Numbered from the stretch's first letter, positions 10,128 to 19,602 are shown. The stretch is 64,000 nucleotides of DNA from Beggiatoa alba B18LD (GCF_000245015.1 NZ_JH600070.1:1227284-1291283); one strand, 5' to 3'. Numbers and translations are program-made. Notes: generated by a model from the letters alone, not told the origin.

Positions 10128-11275
10128 TATTTTTCAGCCTTTACATGGTCAATCAGAATACCATTTTTGTATTCTACTTCTTCTTCTACACCGTCCATGA
10201 TGAGTTTGCCTTTTCCGTGACGTTTGCCGTCCATAAAGTTGCCTTCGTAGCGGTCGCCTGTGGCGGTGGTGTAGATGCCTTTGCCTGTGCGTTTGCCTTT
10301 GGCAAATTCGCCTTCATAGCGGTCGCCATCTGACCATGTTAAAACGCCTTTTCCGTGGCGTGTGCCGTCGATAAAGTCGCCTTCGTAGCGGTCGCCATTT
10401 GTCCAGAGATAAACGCCTTTGCCTTCACGGCGGTTAGCAACGAAATCGCCTTCATAGCGGTCGCCGTTTTTCCATGTGTAAGTGCCTTTGCCTTCGCGAG
10501 TGCCTTTAATGAAATCTCCTTCGTAGCTATCGCCATTTTTCCATGTGTAGATGCCTTTGCCTGTGCGTTGTCCTTTTACAACTTCGCCTTCGTAGCTGTC
10601 GCCATTGGGCCAAATGAATTTGCCATGATTTTCGTCATTCATCGCGGACATTGTGGGCGGTGTTTGGGTTGGGGCTGGGGTTGGTTTGCTGGCAACTGTT
10701 GGGGTTTTGGCAGGCTCAGGAGTTTTTGCGGGTTGTTTTTGGGTATCTTTGATTTCAGGGTTGTCTTTTTCTGTGTTTGCTTGGCTAGCAGGGGCTGGCG
10801 TTGGGGTTGTTGTAGCAACAGGTGGGGGGGCTTTTTCTTCTGCGACTGGTTTTTTAACAGGGGGGACAGCGCCTTTTACGAGTTTACCATCACTGCGTTT
10901 GCCTTCGCTGAATTCGCCTTTAAATTGGTCGCCGTTTGCCCATGTGTAAGTGCCTTCGCCATCGCGTTTGTCTTCGGCATAACCGCCTTCGTAGCGGTCG
11001 CCATTTACCCATGTGTAAGTGCCTTCGCCGTCGCGTTTACCTTCGTAAAAGTCGCCTTCGTAGCGGTCGCCGTTTTTCCAGATGTAAACGCCGCGTCCGT
11101 TGCGTTGGTCGCCTTCATATTCGCCGTCGTAGTAGTCGCCATTTGTCCAGATAACGGCTTTTTTGACAATTTCGGGGTCGTCTGCTGCGTCGTCTTCGTC
11201 ATCGGCGGCATATAGTGGCATGGATAGTGGGAGGAGTAATATCATCCATAAAGCCCAATATCTTTTTTTATTCAT
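10127..11275 (-). CDS. MORN-repeat secreted protein
   Basis: A 382-residue protein starting at the ATG at 11275, which has a GAGGAG ribosome-binding site and is followed by a signal peptide (YWALWMILLLPLSMPLYA). It carries ten MORN units of 23 residues (consensus DRYEGDFxxGKRxGKGxYTWxNG). Four lie at about residues 45-135 and six at about 225-365. Between them is a linker of roughly 90 residues rich in Pro, Thr, Ala and Lys. MORN arrays form beta-sheet scaffolds that bind proteins or lipids; here the signal peptide places it in the periplasm or envelope. Its stop overlaps the ispH start. The repeat codons are so regular that long spurious frames open on both strands. Confidence 0.88.
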   Translation of the reverse strand: MNKKRYWALWMILLLPLSMPLYAADDEDDAADDPEIVKKAVIWTNGDYYDGEYEGDQRNGRGVYIWKNGDRYEGDFYEGKRDGEGTYTWVNGDRYEGGYAEDKRDGEGTYTWANGDQFKGEFSEGKRSDGKLVKGAVPPVKKPVAEEKAPPPVATTTPTPAPASQANTEKDNPEIKDTQKQPAKTPEPAKTPTVASKPTPAPTQTPPTMSAMNDENHGKFIWPNGDSYEGEVVKGQRTGKGIYTWKNGDSYEGDFIKGTREGKGTYTWKNGDRYEGDFVANRREGKGVYLWTNGDRYEGDFIDGTRHGKGVLTWSDGDRYEGEFAKGKRTGKGIYTTATGDRYEGNFMDGKRHGKGKLIMDGVEEEVEYKNGILIDHVKAEK

Positions 11276-11385
11276 GCAGATACTCCTCAATGTTAAGTGT
11301 TTAATGTTGGTGTGCGGTGGTTAAAACGTTGAGAAAAATCATTGTTAATTTAAGTCTAAGGGGTGAAGCGTGGGATGTCATCCTT

Positions 11386-12006
11386 TTAGAGATAGCGGAG
11401 GAGTTCCCGTAAATCTTTTTGGTCAATGATAATATTTGCTTGTTGTTTTAGCACGGCTTTAGCGCAAAAAGCGACTTTTTTGTCGGCATAGGGAAACATG
11501 GATGCATCGTTTGCACCGTCACCGACAACGATGGTGTTGGTTTTTTCTGCACCGAGGAGTTTTTGTAGGCGGGCGAGCATGTCGCCTTTGGAGGTGCTTT
11601 GCATCATTTCTCCGCCGACTTTGCCTGTTAATATGCCGTCTTTGTGGTGTAGAAAGTTGGCAAATTCGCCATCAACGCCTAGTTTTTGCCCTAGATAGGT
11701 GGTTGCTTCGTGAAATCCGCCTGAGAGTATCACGACTTTGTAGCCGTGTTTTTTCAATTCTTGTACGGTTTCTATCGCACCTGTCATGAGGGGAAGATTT
11801 TGGCAAACGTTGATAACTTTCGTGTAGGGTGTGCCTGCTAGCATGGCAACCCGTTGGGTGAGTGCTTCAAAAAAGTCGAGTTTGCCTTGCATGGCTTGTT
11901 CGGTAATGTGGGAAACTTCGTTTTTTTTGCCACAGGCGGCGGCTATTTCGTCTATGGTTTCCCCGTCCATGAGGGTTGAATCAAAATCAAAAACGCACAA
12001 TTTCAT
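11386..12006 (-). CDS. serB: Phosphoserine phosphatase (short form)
   Basis: HAD-superfamily phosphatase completing serine synthesis. The nucleophile motif DFDST sits at residues 7-11, motif II at VILSGGF and motif III/IV at GDGANDASM. The product is 206 residues, lacking the N-terminal regulatory domain of E. coli SerB (about 320 residues), so it is the compact form seen in many bacteria. It lies between the MORN gene and the ttcA-like gene on the same strand with gaps near 100 bases, so it is not evidently operonic. A related HAD phosphatase with another substrate cannot be excluded, but the SerB match is good along its whole length. Confidence 0.9.
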   Translation of the reverse strand: MKLCVFDFDSTLMDGETIDEIAAACGKKNEVSHITEQAMQGKLDFFEALTQRVAMLAGTPYTKVINVCQNLPLMTGAIETVQELKKHGYKVVILSGGFHEATTYLGQKLGVDGEFANFLHHKDGILTGKVGGEMMQSTSKGDMLARLQKLLGAEKTNTIVVGDGANDASMFPYADKKVAFCAKAVLKQQANIIIDQKDLRELLRYL

Positions 12007-12098
12007 GATTGTTCCTATATTAGGATTTTTGTTGTTGGTGTTTTTTGTTGGGTAAGTATGAGCTGTATTTTTTATCTATTATGCCATGCTTCACAGGT

Positions 12099-12875
12099 TT
12101 AGCAGGTTTCTGTTTCTTCGTCGGATGTGGTGTTTAATTCAGTGGTGGCTTGTCCTTGCATGAGGGGGCGCATGGCGTGCAGTAGATTTTTGAATAGGTG
12201 TTTGTGGGCTTGCTCTTCGTTAGCAAGCAGTTGTTTTACATGATAGCGTTGTGTGGGTTTGGTGAAGCAGGCGGGGCAGTTGTCGAGGATAATGGGGAGT
12301 TTGGCGGATTTGGCAAAATCAGCTGTTTGGCGTTCGCGGACGTAAATCAGGGGGCGAATGACGCGAATATCGCCTGCATCGTTGGTGTAATGGGCTTTCA
12401 TGGTTTGTAAGCGTCCGCCGTGAAAGGCTGACATCATAAAACTTTCTGCTAAGTCGTCTAAGTGTTGGGCGAGGGCTAGGACGTTGTAGCCTGCTTGGCG
12501 GGCGGTGCTGTACATGATGCCGCGTTTCATGCGTGAGCAGTAGGCGCAAAAGGAGTCGCCACGGATATGGCGCAGGGCTTCTTCCATAATGGCTTGTTGT
12601 TGGTAAAAATAGGGAATATTGAGATTTGCTAAGTAGTCTTTTAAGGGGGAGGGGTCAAAACCTGATATTAGGGGGTCAACGGTAATCACGCCTAAGTCGA
12701 AGTGTATGGGAGCGTGGCGTTTTAGGTGGATTAGGATATGTAGTAGGGATAGAGAGTCTTTTCCCCCTGAGAGTCCTAGTAGGACTTTGTCGTTAGCTTT
12801 AATCATGCCGTAGTCGCCAATTGCTCGCCCAACACAGCGGAGTAATGATTTAGGGGGTTTTACCAATGGATTCAT
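12099..12875 (-). CDS. ttcA: TtcA-family tRNA 2-thiocytidine synthetase-like protein
   Basis: PP-loop ATPase that in this family activates C32 of tRNA for thiolation with an iron-sulfur cluster. The PP-loop SGGKDS is at 36-41. CAYC followed by SRMKRGIMY, and CPAC later, supply the expected cysteines. ALAQHLDDLAESFMM and VIRPLIYVRERQ match family blocks. The start at 12875 (MNPLVKPP) is my choice because family members begin close to the RCVGRAI helix. An ATG at 12923 would add 16 residues, and neither has a strong ribosome-binding site. The product, about 258 residues, is shorter than E. coli TtcA (about 310), so it belongs to the compact TtcA-like group and the precise substrate is inferred. 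Confidence 0.75.
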   Translation of the reverse strand: MNPLVKPPKSLLRCVGRAIGDYGMIKANDKVLLGLSGGKDSLSLLHILIHLKRHAPIHFDLGVITVDPLISGFDPSPLKDYLANLNIPYFYQQQAIMEEALRHIRGDSFCAYCSRMKRGIMYSTARQAGYNVLALAQHLDDLAESFMMSAFHGGRLQTMKAHYTNDAGDIRVIRPLIYVRERQTADFAKSAKLPIILDNCPACFTKPTQRYHVKQLLANEEQAHKHLFKNLLHAMRPLMQGQATTELNTTSDEETETC

Positions 12876-13064
12876 ATTTTCATCACTGATTAAGATTAAA
12901 TTAATAAAAGTCGATTTGCACATTGAGTGTAATGTGTCAGCTTATCGGGGTTATGATGCCTTAATGGGGATTATGTTTTGAGCGCAGTAGGTTTGCATAG
13001 GGGTTATTGGTTCGTTGTGAACATTGGCTATTGTTATAGTCGCTTTTTTTAGGAGTATTTTGTC

Positions 13065-14030
13065 GTGCAGCAATTTTTGATATTTGCAATTTTATTTGTG
13101 GGACTTGCGGCAATTTTAATTTATATGGGGGTCAAATCTGTGCCTCAGGGCATGAATTGGACCGTTGAACGGTTTGGAAAATATACAAAAACGTTAGAGC
13201 CGGGTTTAAATTTTATCATTCCTTTCTTTGATAAAGTATCGAAAAAGTTGACCATGATGGAGCAAGTGATGGATGTACCATCACAAGATATTATTACCAA
13301 AGATAACGCGACAGTACGGGTGGATGGTGTTGCCTTCTTTCAGATTATCAATGCTCCAGAAGCCGCTTATCAGGTGCAAAATTTGACGGATGCCATTCTT
13401 AATCTAACAATGACGAATATTCGGACAGTCATGGGGTCTATGGACTTGGATGATTTATTATCTAAACGGGATGATATTAATCATCAACTTTTGCGGGTTG
13501 TGGATGAGGCAACAACGCCTTGGGGAATTAAAATTCTGCGGATTGAAATTAAGGATATTACACCACCAAAAGACTTAGTTGATTCTATGGCACGTCAGTT
13601 AAAAGCGGAGCGGGATAAACGGGCTTCTATTTTAGAGGCGGAAGGGGAACGACAAGCCGAAATTTTAAAAGCAGAGGGGGAAAAACAGGCAATTATTCTC
13701 GCCGCAGAAGGGCGTAAAGAGGCCGCTTTCCGTGATGCAGAAGCCCGCGAACGGGAAGCGGAAGCGGAAGCTAAGGCAACCATGATGCTTTCTCAGGCAA
13801 TTTCTAAAGGAAATGTGCAAGCGGTGAATTATTTTATTGCGCAGGAATATGTCAAAGCATTAGGACAACTCGCAAGTGCGGATAATCAGAAGGTGATTAT
13901 GATGCCTTTAGAAGCATCGTCCGTGATAGGCTCTATTGCAGGGTTAGGGGAGTTAGCAAAAGAGGCGTTAGACAAACGCCATACCCCCGCTGTGGCAACA
14001 CCCGTTCCACCCAGTGGAACAATTGTTTAA
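13065..14030 (+). CDS. qmcA: SPFH/band 7 (stomatin-like) membrane protein
   Basis: A 321-residue protein with one N-terminal transmembrane helix (about residues 3-22), an SPFH domain ([23 protein letters not shown]) and a long Ala/Glu-rich coiled coil ([17 protein letters not shown]). Starts at a GTG preceded by an AGGAG site. These proteins assemble into ring-like membrane scaffolds and, in E. coli, QmcA (YbbK) is paired with an NfeD protein exactly as here, where the nfeD gene starts 13 bases downstream. Proposed role is membrane microdomain organisation or protease partnership. The family is certain; symbol by analogy to the YbbK/YbbL pair. Confidence 0.88.
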   Translation: MQQFLIFAILFVGLAAILIYMGVKSVPQGMNWTVERFGKYTKTLEPGLNFIIPFFDKVSKKLTMMEQVMDVPSQDIITKDNATVRVDGVAFFQIINAPEAAYQVQNLTDAILNLTMTNIRTVMGSMDLDDLLSKRDDINHQLLRVVDEATTPWGIKILRIEIKDITPPKDLVDSMARQLKAERDKRASILEAEGERQAEILKAEGEKQAIILAAEGRKEAAFRDAEAREREAEAEAKATMMLSQAISKGNVQAVNYFIAQEYVKALGQLASADNQKVIMMPLEASSVIGSIAGLGELAKEALDKRHTPAVATPVPPSGTIV

Positions 14031-14043
14031 TCATTTGATCGTT

Positions 14044-14502
14044 ATGATGAGTAATTTACAAATCACATTTTGGTATTGGTGGATATTTGCCATCGTGCTT
14101 GGCATTTTAGAAGTATTAGCCCCAACAGCTGTCTTTATTTGGTCAGCAATAGCGGCTGTTATGATGGGGATTGTTGTCTTATTTATTCCCTATATAGGCA
14201 TTGAAATACAACTGATTGCATTTTCAGTTTTATCCATATTAAGCGTTTGGCTGGGGCGTTCTTTTTTAGTGAAATATCCCACACAAACAGATAAGCCCTT
14301 GCTAAATCAGCGGGGGAGTGAATATGTCGGGCGTGTTTTTTCTGTGATAGAACCCATCAGCGATGGCGTTGGAAAAGTGCGAATTGGGGATAGTTACTGG
14401 CGTGTTGAAGGGGCGGACTGCCCTGTTGGAACTAAAGTAAAAGTCATCGGGATTGAAGGGGTTAAATTAAGAGTTGAACCGTTTGAACCTGACGAATCAT
14501 AA
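14044..14502 (+). CDS. NfeD family membrane protein
   Basis: A roughly 152-residue partner of the upstream SPFH protein. Three to four hydrophobic helices occupy residues 10-75 (WWIFAIVLGILEVLAPTAVFIW, split here by function as an in-membrane hairpin). A soluble OB-fold tail follows, with GSEYVGRVFSV and GKVRIGDSYWRVEG. Adjacent ATG codons at 14044 and 14047 are possible starts; a GTG at 14014 inside the upstream gene seems too early. NfeD proteins act with SPFH scaffolds at membrane microdomains. A 11-base-arm hairpin at 14523-14556 follows the stop. Confidence 0.85.
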   Translation: MMSNLQITFWYWWIFAIVLGILEVLAPTAVFIWSAIAAVMMGIVVLFIPYIGIEIQLIAFSVLSILSVWLGRSFLVKYPTQTDKPLLNQRGSEYVGRVFSVIEPISDGVGKVRIGDSYWRVEGADCPVGTKVKVIGIEGVKLRVEPFEPDES

Positions 14503-14522
14503 AGCAGTTATCTGGATAACTA

Positions 14523-14556
14523 ACAGATAATATGGAAAAAACACTATATTATCTGT
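14523..14556 (+). terminator. Stem-loop after nfeD
   Basis: Perfect 11-base arms, ACAGATAATAT and ATATTATCTGT, with a 12-base loop, 20 bases after the nfeD stop. Only a short T-stretch follows, so termination strength is uncertain. The remainder of the 14503-14817 gap is AT-rich leader for acnB. Confidence 0.5.
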
Positions 14557-14746
14557 TTCAACCTTCATGTTATCGCATCCAGTAAATCCATCAAAATCCC
14601 CAAAAACTGACTACACTTAAAAAGATTGTTGCAGATGCAATAAAACCAACAACAAGTTTTAACTATACTTTTCAGTTAATTAAACTTTCATGAAAGATTC
14701 ATGACGAAGATGTCACATAAATATATCTTATACTCAATATAAAGCG

Positions 14747-14752
14747 TATAAT
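14747..14752 (+). promoter_or_regulatory. Candidate -10 box for acnB
   Basis: A consensus TATAAT stands about 65 bases upstream of the acnB start in an AT-rich stretch. No convincing -35 hexamer was found at the usual spacing, so this is a weak prediction. Confidence 0.3.
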
Positions 14753-14817
14753 ATGACAGTTTTAGCGTCGTCGCTAAATCCGTACATTACTTGTTGATAG
14801 CAGTGAGGATAAATAAC

Positions 14818-17394
14818 GTGTTAGAAGCCTACAGACAACATGTCGCAGAACGTGCCAGCAAAGGTTTACCGCCTTTACCCCTAAATGCCGAGCAAGTAGC
14901 GGCACTGGTAGAACTGTTAAAAAATCCCCCTAAAGGTGAAGAAGAAACTTTAGTTGATTTATTAACCAACCGTGTTCCCCCTGGTGTTGACCAAGCCGCA
15001 TACGTAAAAGCAGGCTTTTTAGCTGATGTTGCCAAAGGTAATGCCAAAAGCCCCTTAATTTCCCGTGAACGTGCGACCGAATTATTAGGCACAATGTTAG
15101 GTGGCTACAACGTTCAACCCTTAATCAGCTTATTAGACGATGCCACGTTAGCTCCTCTCGCCGCTAAAGCCTTATCTCATACCCTGTTAATGTTTGATGC
15201 CTATCACGACGTGGTAGAAAAAGCCAAAACCAACACCCACGCTAAACAAGTCTTAACCGCTTGGGCAGAAGGTGAATGGTTCAAAGTCAAATCCGAATTA
15301 CCCAAAAGCTGGACAGTTACCGTTTTCAAAGTCCCTGGTGAAACCAACACCGATGACTTATCCCCCGCTGGTGCTGCATGGAGTCGCCCTGACATCCCAT
15401 TACACGCCACCGAAATGTTAAAAATCAAAATGCCCGATGCCTTTGATATCATTGCCGACTTAAAGAAAAAAGGGCATGACATCGCTTATGTGGGCGACGT
15501 GGTTGGTACAGGTTCATCCCGTAAATCCGCGATTAACTCCGTGTTATGGCACTTAGGCAAAGATATTCCTTTCGTTCCTAACAAACGTCAAGGCGGCGTG
15601 ATTTTAGGTGGCAAAATTGCCCCAATTTTCTTCAACACTGCCGAAGACTCAGGCGCGTTACCCATTGAGTGCGATGTCACCAAATTAGAAAATGGCGACG
15701 TTATCACCATCTATCCTTATGAAGGCAAAATTACCAACGAAAAAGGCGAAGTCGTCAGCACTTTCGACTTACGTCCTAGCAGTATGCCTGATGAAGTCCG
15801 CGCTGGTGGTCGTATTCCCTTAATTATCGGTCGTGGTTTAACCGACAACGCCCGTAAAACCTTAGGCTTAAGCGCGTCTGACTTATTCATTCGCCCTGTT
15901 GCTCCTAAAGATACAGGCAAAGGCTACTCTTTAGCCCAAAAAATGGTTGGTCAAGCCTGTGGCGTGACTGGTGTTCGCCCTGGTACTTACTGCGAACCCA
16001 AAATGACAACCGTCGGTTCTCAAGACACCACTGGCGGTATGACCCGTGATGAATTAAAAGAACTCGCTTGCTTAGGCTTCTCCGCTGACTTAGTCATGCA
16101 GAGCTTCTGCCATACAGCCGCCTATCCCAAACCCGTTGACGTAAAATTACAACACGAACTGCCAGATTTCATGCAAACCCGTGGCGGTGTTGCCTTACGT
16201 CCTGGTGATGGCATCATTCACTCATGGTTAAACCGCATGGTTATGCCTGACACCGTCGGCACAGGTGGCGACTCACACACCCGTTTCCCCATTGGTATCA
16301 GCTTCCCCGCAGGTTCTGGCTTAGTCGCTTTCGCTGCTGCAATGGGTGTGATGCCTTTAGAAATGCCTGAATCTGTTTTAGTGCGCTTCAAAGGTGAAAT
16401 GCAAGCAGGCATTACCTTACGCGACTTAGTCAACGCCATTCCTTACGCCGCGATTCAAAAAGGTTTATTAACCGTTGCGAAACAAGGCAAAAAGAACATA
16501 TTCTCTGGTCGTATCTTAGAAATTGAAGGCTTACCCAATCTGAAAGTTGAACAAGCTTTTGAATTAGCTGATGCCTCTGCCGAACGTTCTGCCAGTGCAT
16601 GTACAGTGCATTTAAACAAAGAACCCATTATCGAATATCTGACCTCTAACATCACCCTGTTACGTTGGATGATTGCCAATGGTTACGGCGACCCACGCAC
16701 CTTAGAACGTCGTATTAAGAGCATGGAAGGCTGGTTAGCCAATCCCACCTTATTACAACCTGATGCTGATGCCGAATATGCTGCCGTTATCGAAATCGAC
16801 TTAAACGACATCAAAGAACCTTTATTAGCCTGCCCCAATGACCCCGACGACGTGAAAGTATTATCCGCCGTTGCAGGTGCAAAAGTGGACGAAGTCTTTA
16901 TCGGTTCTTGCATGACAAATATCGGTCACTACCGTGCAGCGGGTAAAGTGTTTGAAGAAGCCAATGGACAAGTGCCTGTCCGCTTATGGATTTCTCCACC
17001 CACTCGGATGGATCAACACCAATTAACCGAAGAAGGCTACTATTCCATTTTCGGTAAAGCAGGTGCGCGGATGGAAATGCCTGGTTGCTCTCTGTGCATG
17101 GGAAATCAAGCCCGTGTCGGTGATAACACAACCGTTGTTTCTACCTCTACTCGTAACTTCCCTGACCGCTTAGGCAAAGGCGCAAATGTGTACTTAGCTT
17201 CTGCGGAATTAGCCGCTGTTGCAGCACGCTTAGGAAAATTACCCAGCGTAGAAGAGTACATGACTTATACGAATAAGATTAAACCCTTAGCTGATAATAT
17301 CTATCGTTACTTGAATTTCCATCAAATTGCGGAATATCAAGCAGCCGCTAACAACGTGATTGCAGGCAAAGTGATTCCTATTGCTGCCGCTTAA
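14818..17394 (+). CDS. acnB: Bifunctional aconitate hydratase 2 / 2-methylisocitrate dehydratase
   Basis: TCA-cycle enzyme interconverting citrate and isocitrate through a [4Fe-4S] cluster. I place the start at the GTG at 14818, which has GTGAGGA 8-14 bases upstream. Its product begins [15 protein letters not shown] like E. coli AcnB, giving 858 residues (E. coli 865). Domain order is the AcnB type: N-terminal HEAT-like domain, swivelling domain ([21 protein letters not shown]), then the cluster domains. Cluster cysteines are seen in GSCMTNIGH and in [12 protein letters not shown] clean terminator follows at 17416. Confidence 0.96.
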   Translation: MLEAYRQHVAERASKGLPPLPLNAEQVAALVELLKNPPKGEEETLVDLLTNRVPPGVDQAAYVKAGFLADVAKGNAKSPLISRERATELLGTMLGGYNVQPLISLLDDATLAPLAAKALSHTLLMFDAYHDVVEKAKTNTHAKQVLTAWAEGEWFKVKSELPKSWTVTVFKVPGETNTDDLSPAGAAWSRPDIPLHATEMLKIKMPDAFDIIADLKKKGHDIAYVGDVVGTGSSRKSAINSVLWHLGKDIPFVPNKRQGGVILGGKIAPIFFNTAEDSGALPIECDVTKLENGDVITIYPYEGKITNEKGEVVSTFDLRPSSMPDEVRAGGRIPLIIGRGLTDNARKTLGLSASDLFIRPVAPKDTGKGYSLAQKMVGQACGVTGVRPGTYCEPKMTTVGSQDTTGGMTRDELKELACLGFSADLVMQSFCHTAAYPKPVDVKLQHELPDFMQTRGGVALRPGDGIIHSWLNRMVMPDTVGTGGDSHTRFPIGISFPAGSGLVAFAAAMGVMPLEMPESVLVRFKGEMQAGITLRDLVNAIPYAAIQKGLLTVAKQGKKNIFSGRILEIEGLPNLKVEQAFELADASAERSASACTVHLNKEPIIEYLTSNITLLRWMIANGYGDPRTLERRIKSMEGWLANPTLLQPDADAEYAAVIEIDLNDIKEPLLACPNDPDDVKVLSAVAGAKVDEVFIGSCMTNIGHYRAAGKVFEEANGQVPVRLWISPPTRMDQHQLTEEGYYSIFGKAGARMEMPGCSLCMGNQARVGDNTTVVSTSTRNFPDRLGKGANVYLASAELAAVAARLGKLPSVEEYMTYTNKIKPLADNIYRYLNFHQIAEYQAAANNVIAGKVIPIAAA

Positions 17395-17415
17395 TCTGTT
17401 AGTATTTGATTAAAT

Positions 17416-17446
17416 AAAAAAGACGGTTGCGAAACCGTCTTTTTTT
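17416..17446 (+). terminator. Rho-independent terminator of acnB
   Basis: Arms AAAAAAGACGGTT and AACCGTCTTTTTT around a GCGA tetraloop, continuing into a T-run, 21 bases after the acnB stop. A textbook intrinsic terminator. Confidence 0.9.
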
Positions 17447-17468
17447 ATGCCCGCTTGTTTTAGAACTA

Positions 17469-17695
17469 ACCTGAGTTTTGCGAGTTTTATAAAATAAAAC
17501 AGAGACCTGCTAGGTTTTGAAAACCTAGCAGGTCTTTTTTTGTCTGAATCAGAATTCACAGAATTTTCAAAATTAGCAGGATTCGCATTAATTTCTTGGT
17601 TTTAAGGGGTTTAAATTCTGTTAATTCTGAAAATTCTGTGAATTCTGATTCAGACAAATACTTGTCTTTTTAAAAAAATCTCGCCGAACTCAGGT
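17469..17695 (+). mobile_element. Element A copy 4, complete, with target-site duplication
   Basis: The best-preserved copy, 227 bases. The left terminus is ACCTGAGTTTTGCGAG and the right terminus CTCGCCGAACTCAGGT, forming a terminal inverted repeat. Inside are the ACCTGCTAGG/CCTAGCAGGT hairpin and long inverted arms of 9-base CAGAATT units. The element is bracketed by the direct repeat TAGAACTA at 17461-17468 and 17696-17703, as expected from transposition. No coding capacity. It occupies most of the 17395-17748 gap. Confidence 0.85.
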
Positions 17696-17748
17696 TAGAA
17701 CTAGCAATCTTTTTTTAGCTGAATCAAGATTTTCAAAACGAAAAGCTT

Positions 17749-18702
17749 CTAATACAACAGACCATGCAACAACATTTTTAATACTGTTCCCACAATTGCC
17801 CCATAAGCGGCAGGCTTTAATACTGAAGCAACCCGCTGTCCTGCGGAAATCAAAATAGCCACACCCGCCACATCAAACGGACTAATTAATAAGCCTGCCA
17901 TTCGATTTAATTCTGTAACAGTAATCGCATTTTGATGCAGTGCGTCCACACTAACGCCCATCATCGCTGTACCACCTGCAATATATTTGGTAATGATTAA
18001 TAAAACCGAATTACTGGGATAATTAATCAGTGCAAAAACAGGTGCTAATAAGGTTTCTAATATGCCCATAACGCCGACCGTTTGCAAAATATTGACGAAT
18101 AACAAGGCAAGAATCAGCATCGGAATGGAGGCAACGGCAATTTCAAAGGCTTCGCGCCCTGCGCGATTAATCACTTGTAAAACGCCTTTAACATTTGCTG
18201 CTTGTGGATGGTTTAAATTCGGTTCTGGCGGTTCGATTTCGTTGGGTAAATGACGCGCGAATACATGATAAGTCATTGCCGCGCTGAATAATCCCGCTAA
18301 TAGTGAGATTAAAATCGTTGTGCCGACGTGTAAGCCAAATGTTGCCATAGGAAACGTGACGTTTGCCTGTGCCATCGTGAATACCATTGCAAGCGTTGCT
18401 GCGATATGACGGCGCGATGTGCCACTTCTATCCATCATTGTGAGCGTTGCAAGCGGTGCGGCAAAGCTCACAAATAAAGTTTGAATTAAGGCAAAAATCC
18501 CTAATCCAGGAATGCCTAGCGGATGCAAAATAGGGCTTATCCAGTTGACAATACGGTCTAAAATGTTTTCTGCCTCTAATAAGCGCATAATCGTCAACAT
18601 CACGACCATGACAGGCAATAAAACGAATAACGCTAACTCTACGCCAGCTTTACCCGATTTTAAAATTAACGCGGCAATTTCTTCCATAAGTTTGTGCAAC
18701 AA
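17749..18702 (-). CDS. Nucleoside-recognition (Gate) domain membrane protein
   Basis: A 317-residue integral membrane protein with about seven or eight hydrophobic segments. Two Gate/nucleoside-recognition-type repeats are suggested by GVELALFVLLPVMVVMLTI in the first half and ASIPMLILALLFVNIL in the second. Related proteins include SpmA/SpmB and uncharacterised transporters; the substrate is unknown. It stands alone between the acnB region and the kdp operon, divergent from neither. A perfect 20-base inverted repeat lies just upstream of its start. Confidence 0.75.
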   Translation of the reverse strand: MLHKLMEEIAALILKSGKAGVELALFVLLPVMVVMLTIMRLLEAENILDRIVNWISPILHPLGIPGLGIFALIQTLFVSFAAPLATLTMMDRSGTSRRHIAATLAMVFTMAQANVTFPMATFGLHVGTTILISLLAGLFSAAMTYHVFARHLPNEIEPPEPNLNHPQAANVKGVLQVINRAGREAFEIAVASIPMLILALLFVNILQTVGVMGILETLLAPVFALINYPSNSVLLIITKYIAGGTAMMGVSVDALHQNAITVTELNRMAGLLISPFDVAGVAILISAGQRVASVLKPAAYGAIVGTVLKMLLHGLLY

Positions 18703-18737
18703 GTTATCGGTAAAATGAAAAATCTTATTTTGGGCGT

Positions 18738-18783
18738 ACTAAATAAGTCAGGTTTTAAACAGGTAAAACCTGACTTATTTAGT
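18738..18783. repeat. Perfect 20-base-arm inverted repeat
   Basis: Arms ACTAAATAAGTCAGGTTTTA and its exact complement with a 6-base AACAGG loop. It lies between the membrane protein start and the end of the kdp operon. It could terminate kdp transcription on the minus strand or be an operator or attenuator in the membrane protein's leader. There is no T-run directly after it on the minus strand, so termination is not assured. Confidence 0.7.
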
Positions 18784-18833
18784 CTCCTAAATTTTACTCT
18801 CTCTTTAGCCCAATAGAAGATTTTTTAAAGCAC

Positions 18834-18911
18834 TATAGTAAACCGTACTATAAAGTGATTTGAATCTAGGACTGGTAGTCCTTCGCATCGTTTTATAGTG
18901 TGTTTACTATA
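18834..18911. mobile_element. Element B copy 1 (short centre)
   Basis: A 78-base copy with ends TATAGTAAACCGTACTATAA and its imperfect complement TTATAGTGTGTTTACTATA. The centre has a single AGGACTGGTAGTCCT palindrome rather than two. Begins 13 bases after the kdpE stop. Confidence 0.75.
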
Positions 18912-18924
18912 CATTCAGGTTTGC

Positions 18925-19602
18925 CTACATAATCAAGCGATAACCAACCCCTGTTTCTGTCACAATAAAACGCGGTTGAGCGGGGTCATCTTCTAATTTC
19001 TGGCGTAAATGACTCATATACACCCGTAAATAATGACTACTTTGCGTATGTGTCCCACCCCACACTTCACGCAATAATTGGCGATGGGTTAAAACCCGCC
19101 CTGCTTGGGTGATTAAACTGTTTAATAAACGGTACTCAATGGGGGTTAAATGCACATCTACGCCTTGTTTTTGTACAACTCGCGCCGCTAAATCCACTTT
19201 TATATCGCCAAACTGAAACACGGTTTCTTTATTGCTAATACCTTGACGACGGGCATTAGCGCGAATTCTGGCTAATAATTCTGCAATACCAAAAGGTTTA
19301 CTTAAGTAATCATCTGCCCCCGCATCTAATGCCGTTACTTTATCGAGTTCATGCACGCGGGCTGATAAGACAATAATCGGCTGTGCTGACCATTGGCGAA
19401 AAGCGCGAATAAAATCCATTCCGTCGCCATCAGGTAAGCCTAAATCTAAGATAATTAAGTCAGGTTGACGGGTTGTAGCTTCAATTAAGCCTTGTTTAGC
19501 GGAAGCCGTTTCATGAACTTGCCAGCCTTCGCCTTGAAGCGCGAGGCGTACAAAATGGCGAATTTGTGGCTCGTCTTCAATCAATAAAATCGTCAGGTTC
19601 AT
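18925..19602 (-). CDS. kdpE: Potassium-responsive response regulator KdpE
   Basis: OmpR-family response regulator, 225 residues from the ATG at 19602 (MNLTILLIEDEP). The acidic pocket is LIEDEP, the phospho-acceptor aspartate is in LIILDLGLPDGDG, and the conserved lysine is in DDYLSKPF. A C-terminal winged-helix DNA-binding domain follows (HLTPIEYRLLNSLI, SHYLRVYMSHLRQKL). The start lies inside the kdpD 3' end (26-base overlap), so the two-component pair is translationally coupled. It activates kdpFABC under potassium limitation or osmotic upshift in known systems. Confidence 0.95.
   Translation of the reverse strand: MNLTILLIEDEPQIRHFVRLALQGEGWQVHETASAKQGLIEATTRQPDLIILDLGLPDGDGMDFIRAFRQWSAQPIIVLSARVHELDKVTALDAGADDYLSKPFGIAELLARIRANARRQGISNKETVFQFGDIKVDLAARVVQKQGVDVHLTPIEYRLLNSLITQAGRVLTHRQLLREVWGGTHTQSSHYLRVYMSHLRQKLEDDPAQPRFIVTETGVGYRLIM

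Noticed and set aside
10355-11215. Long open frame on the plus strand inside the MORN gene
   Set aside because: It is the antisense of highly repetitive MORN codons, giving a Phe/Ala/Val-rich meaningless repeat; no ribosome-binding site or family.
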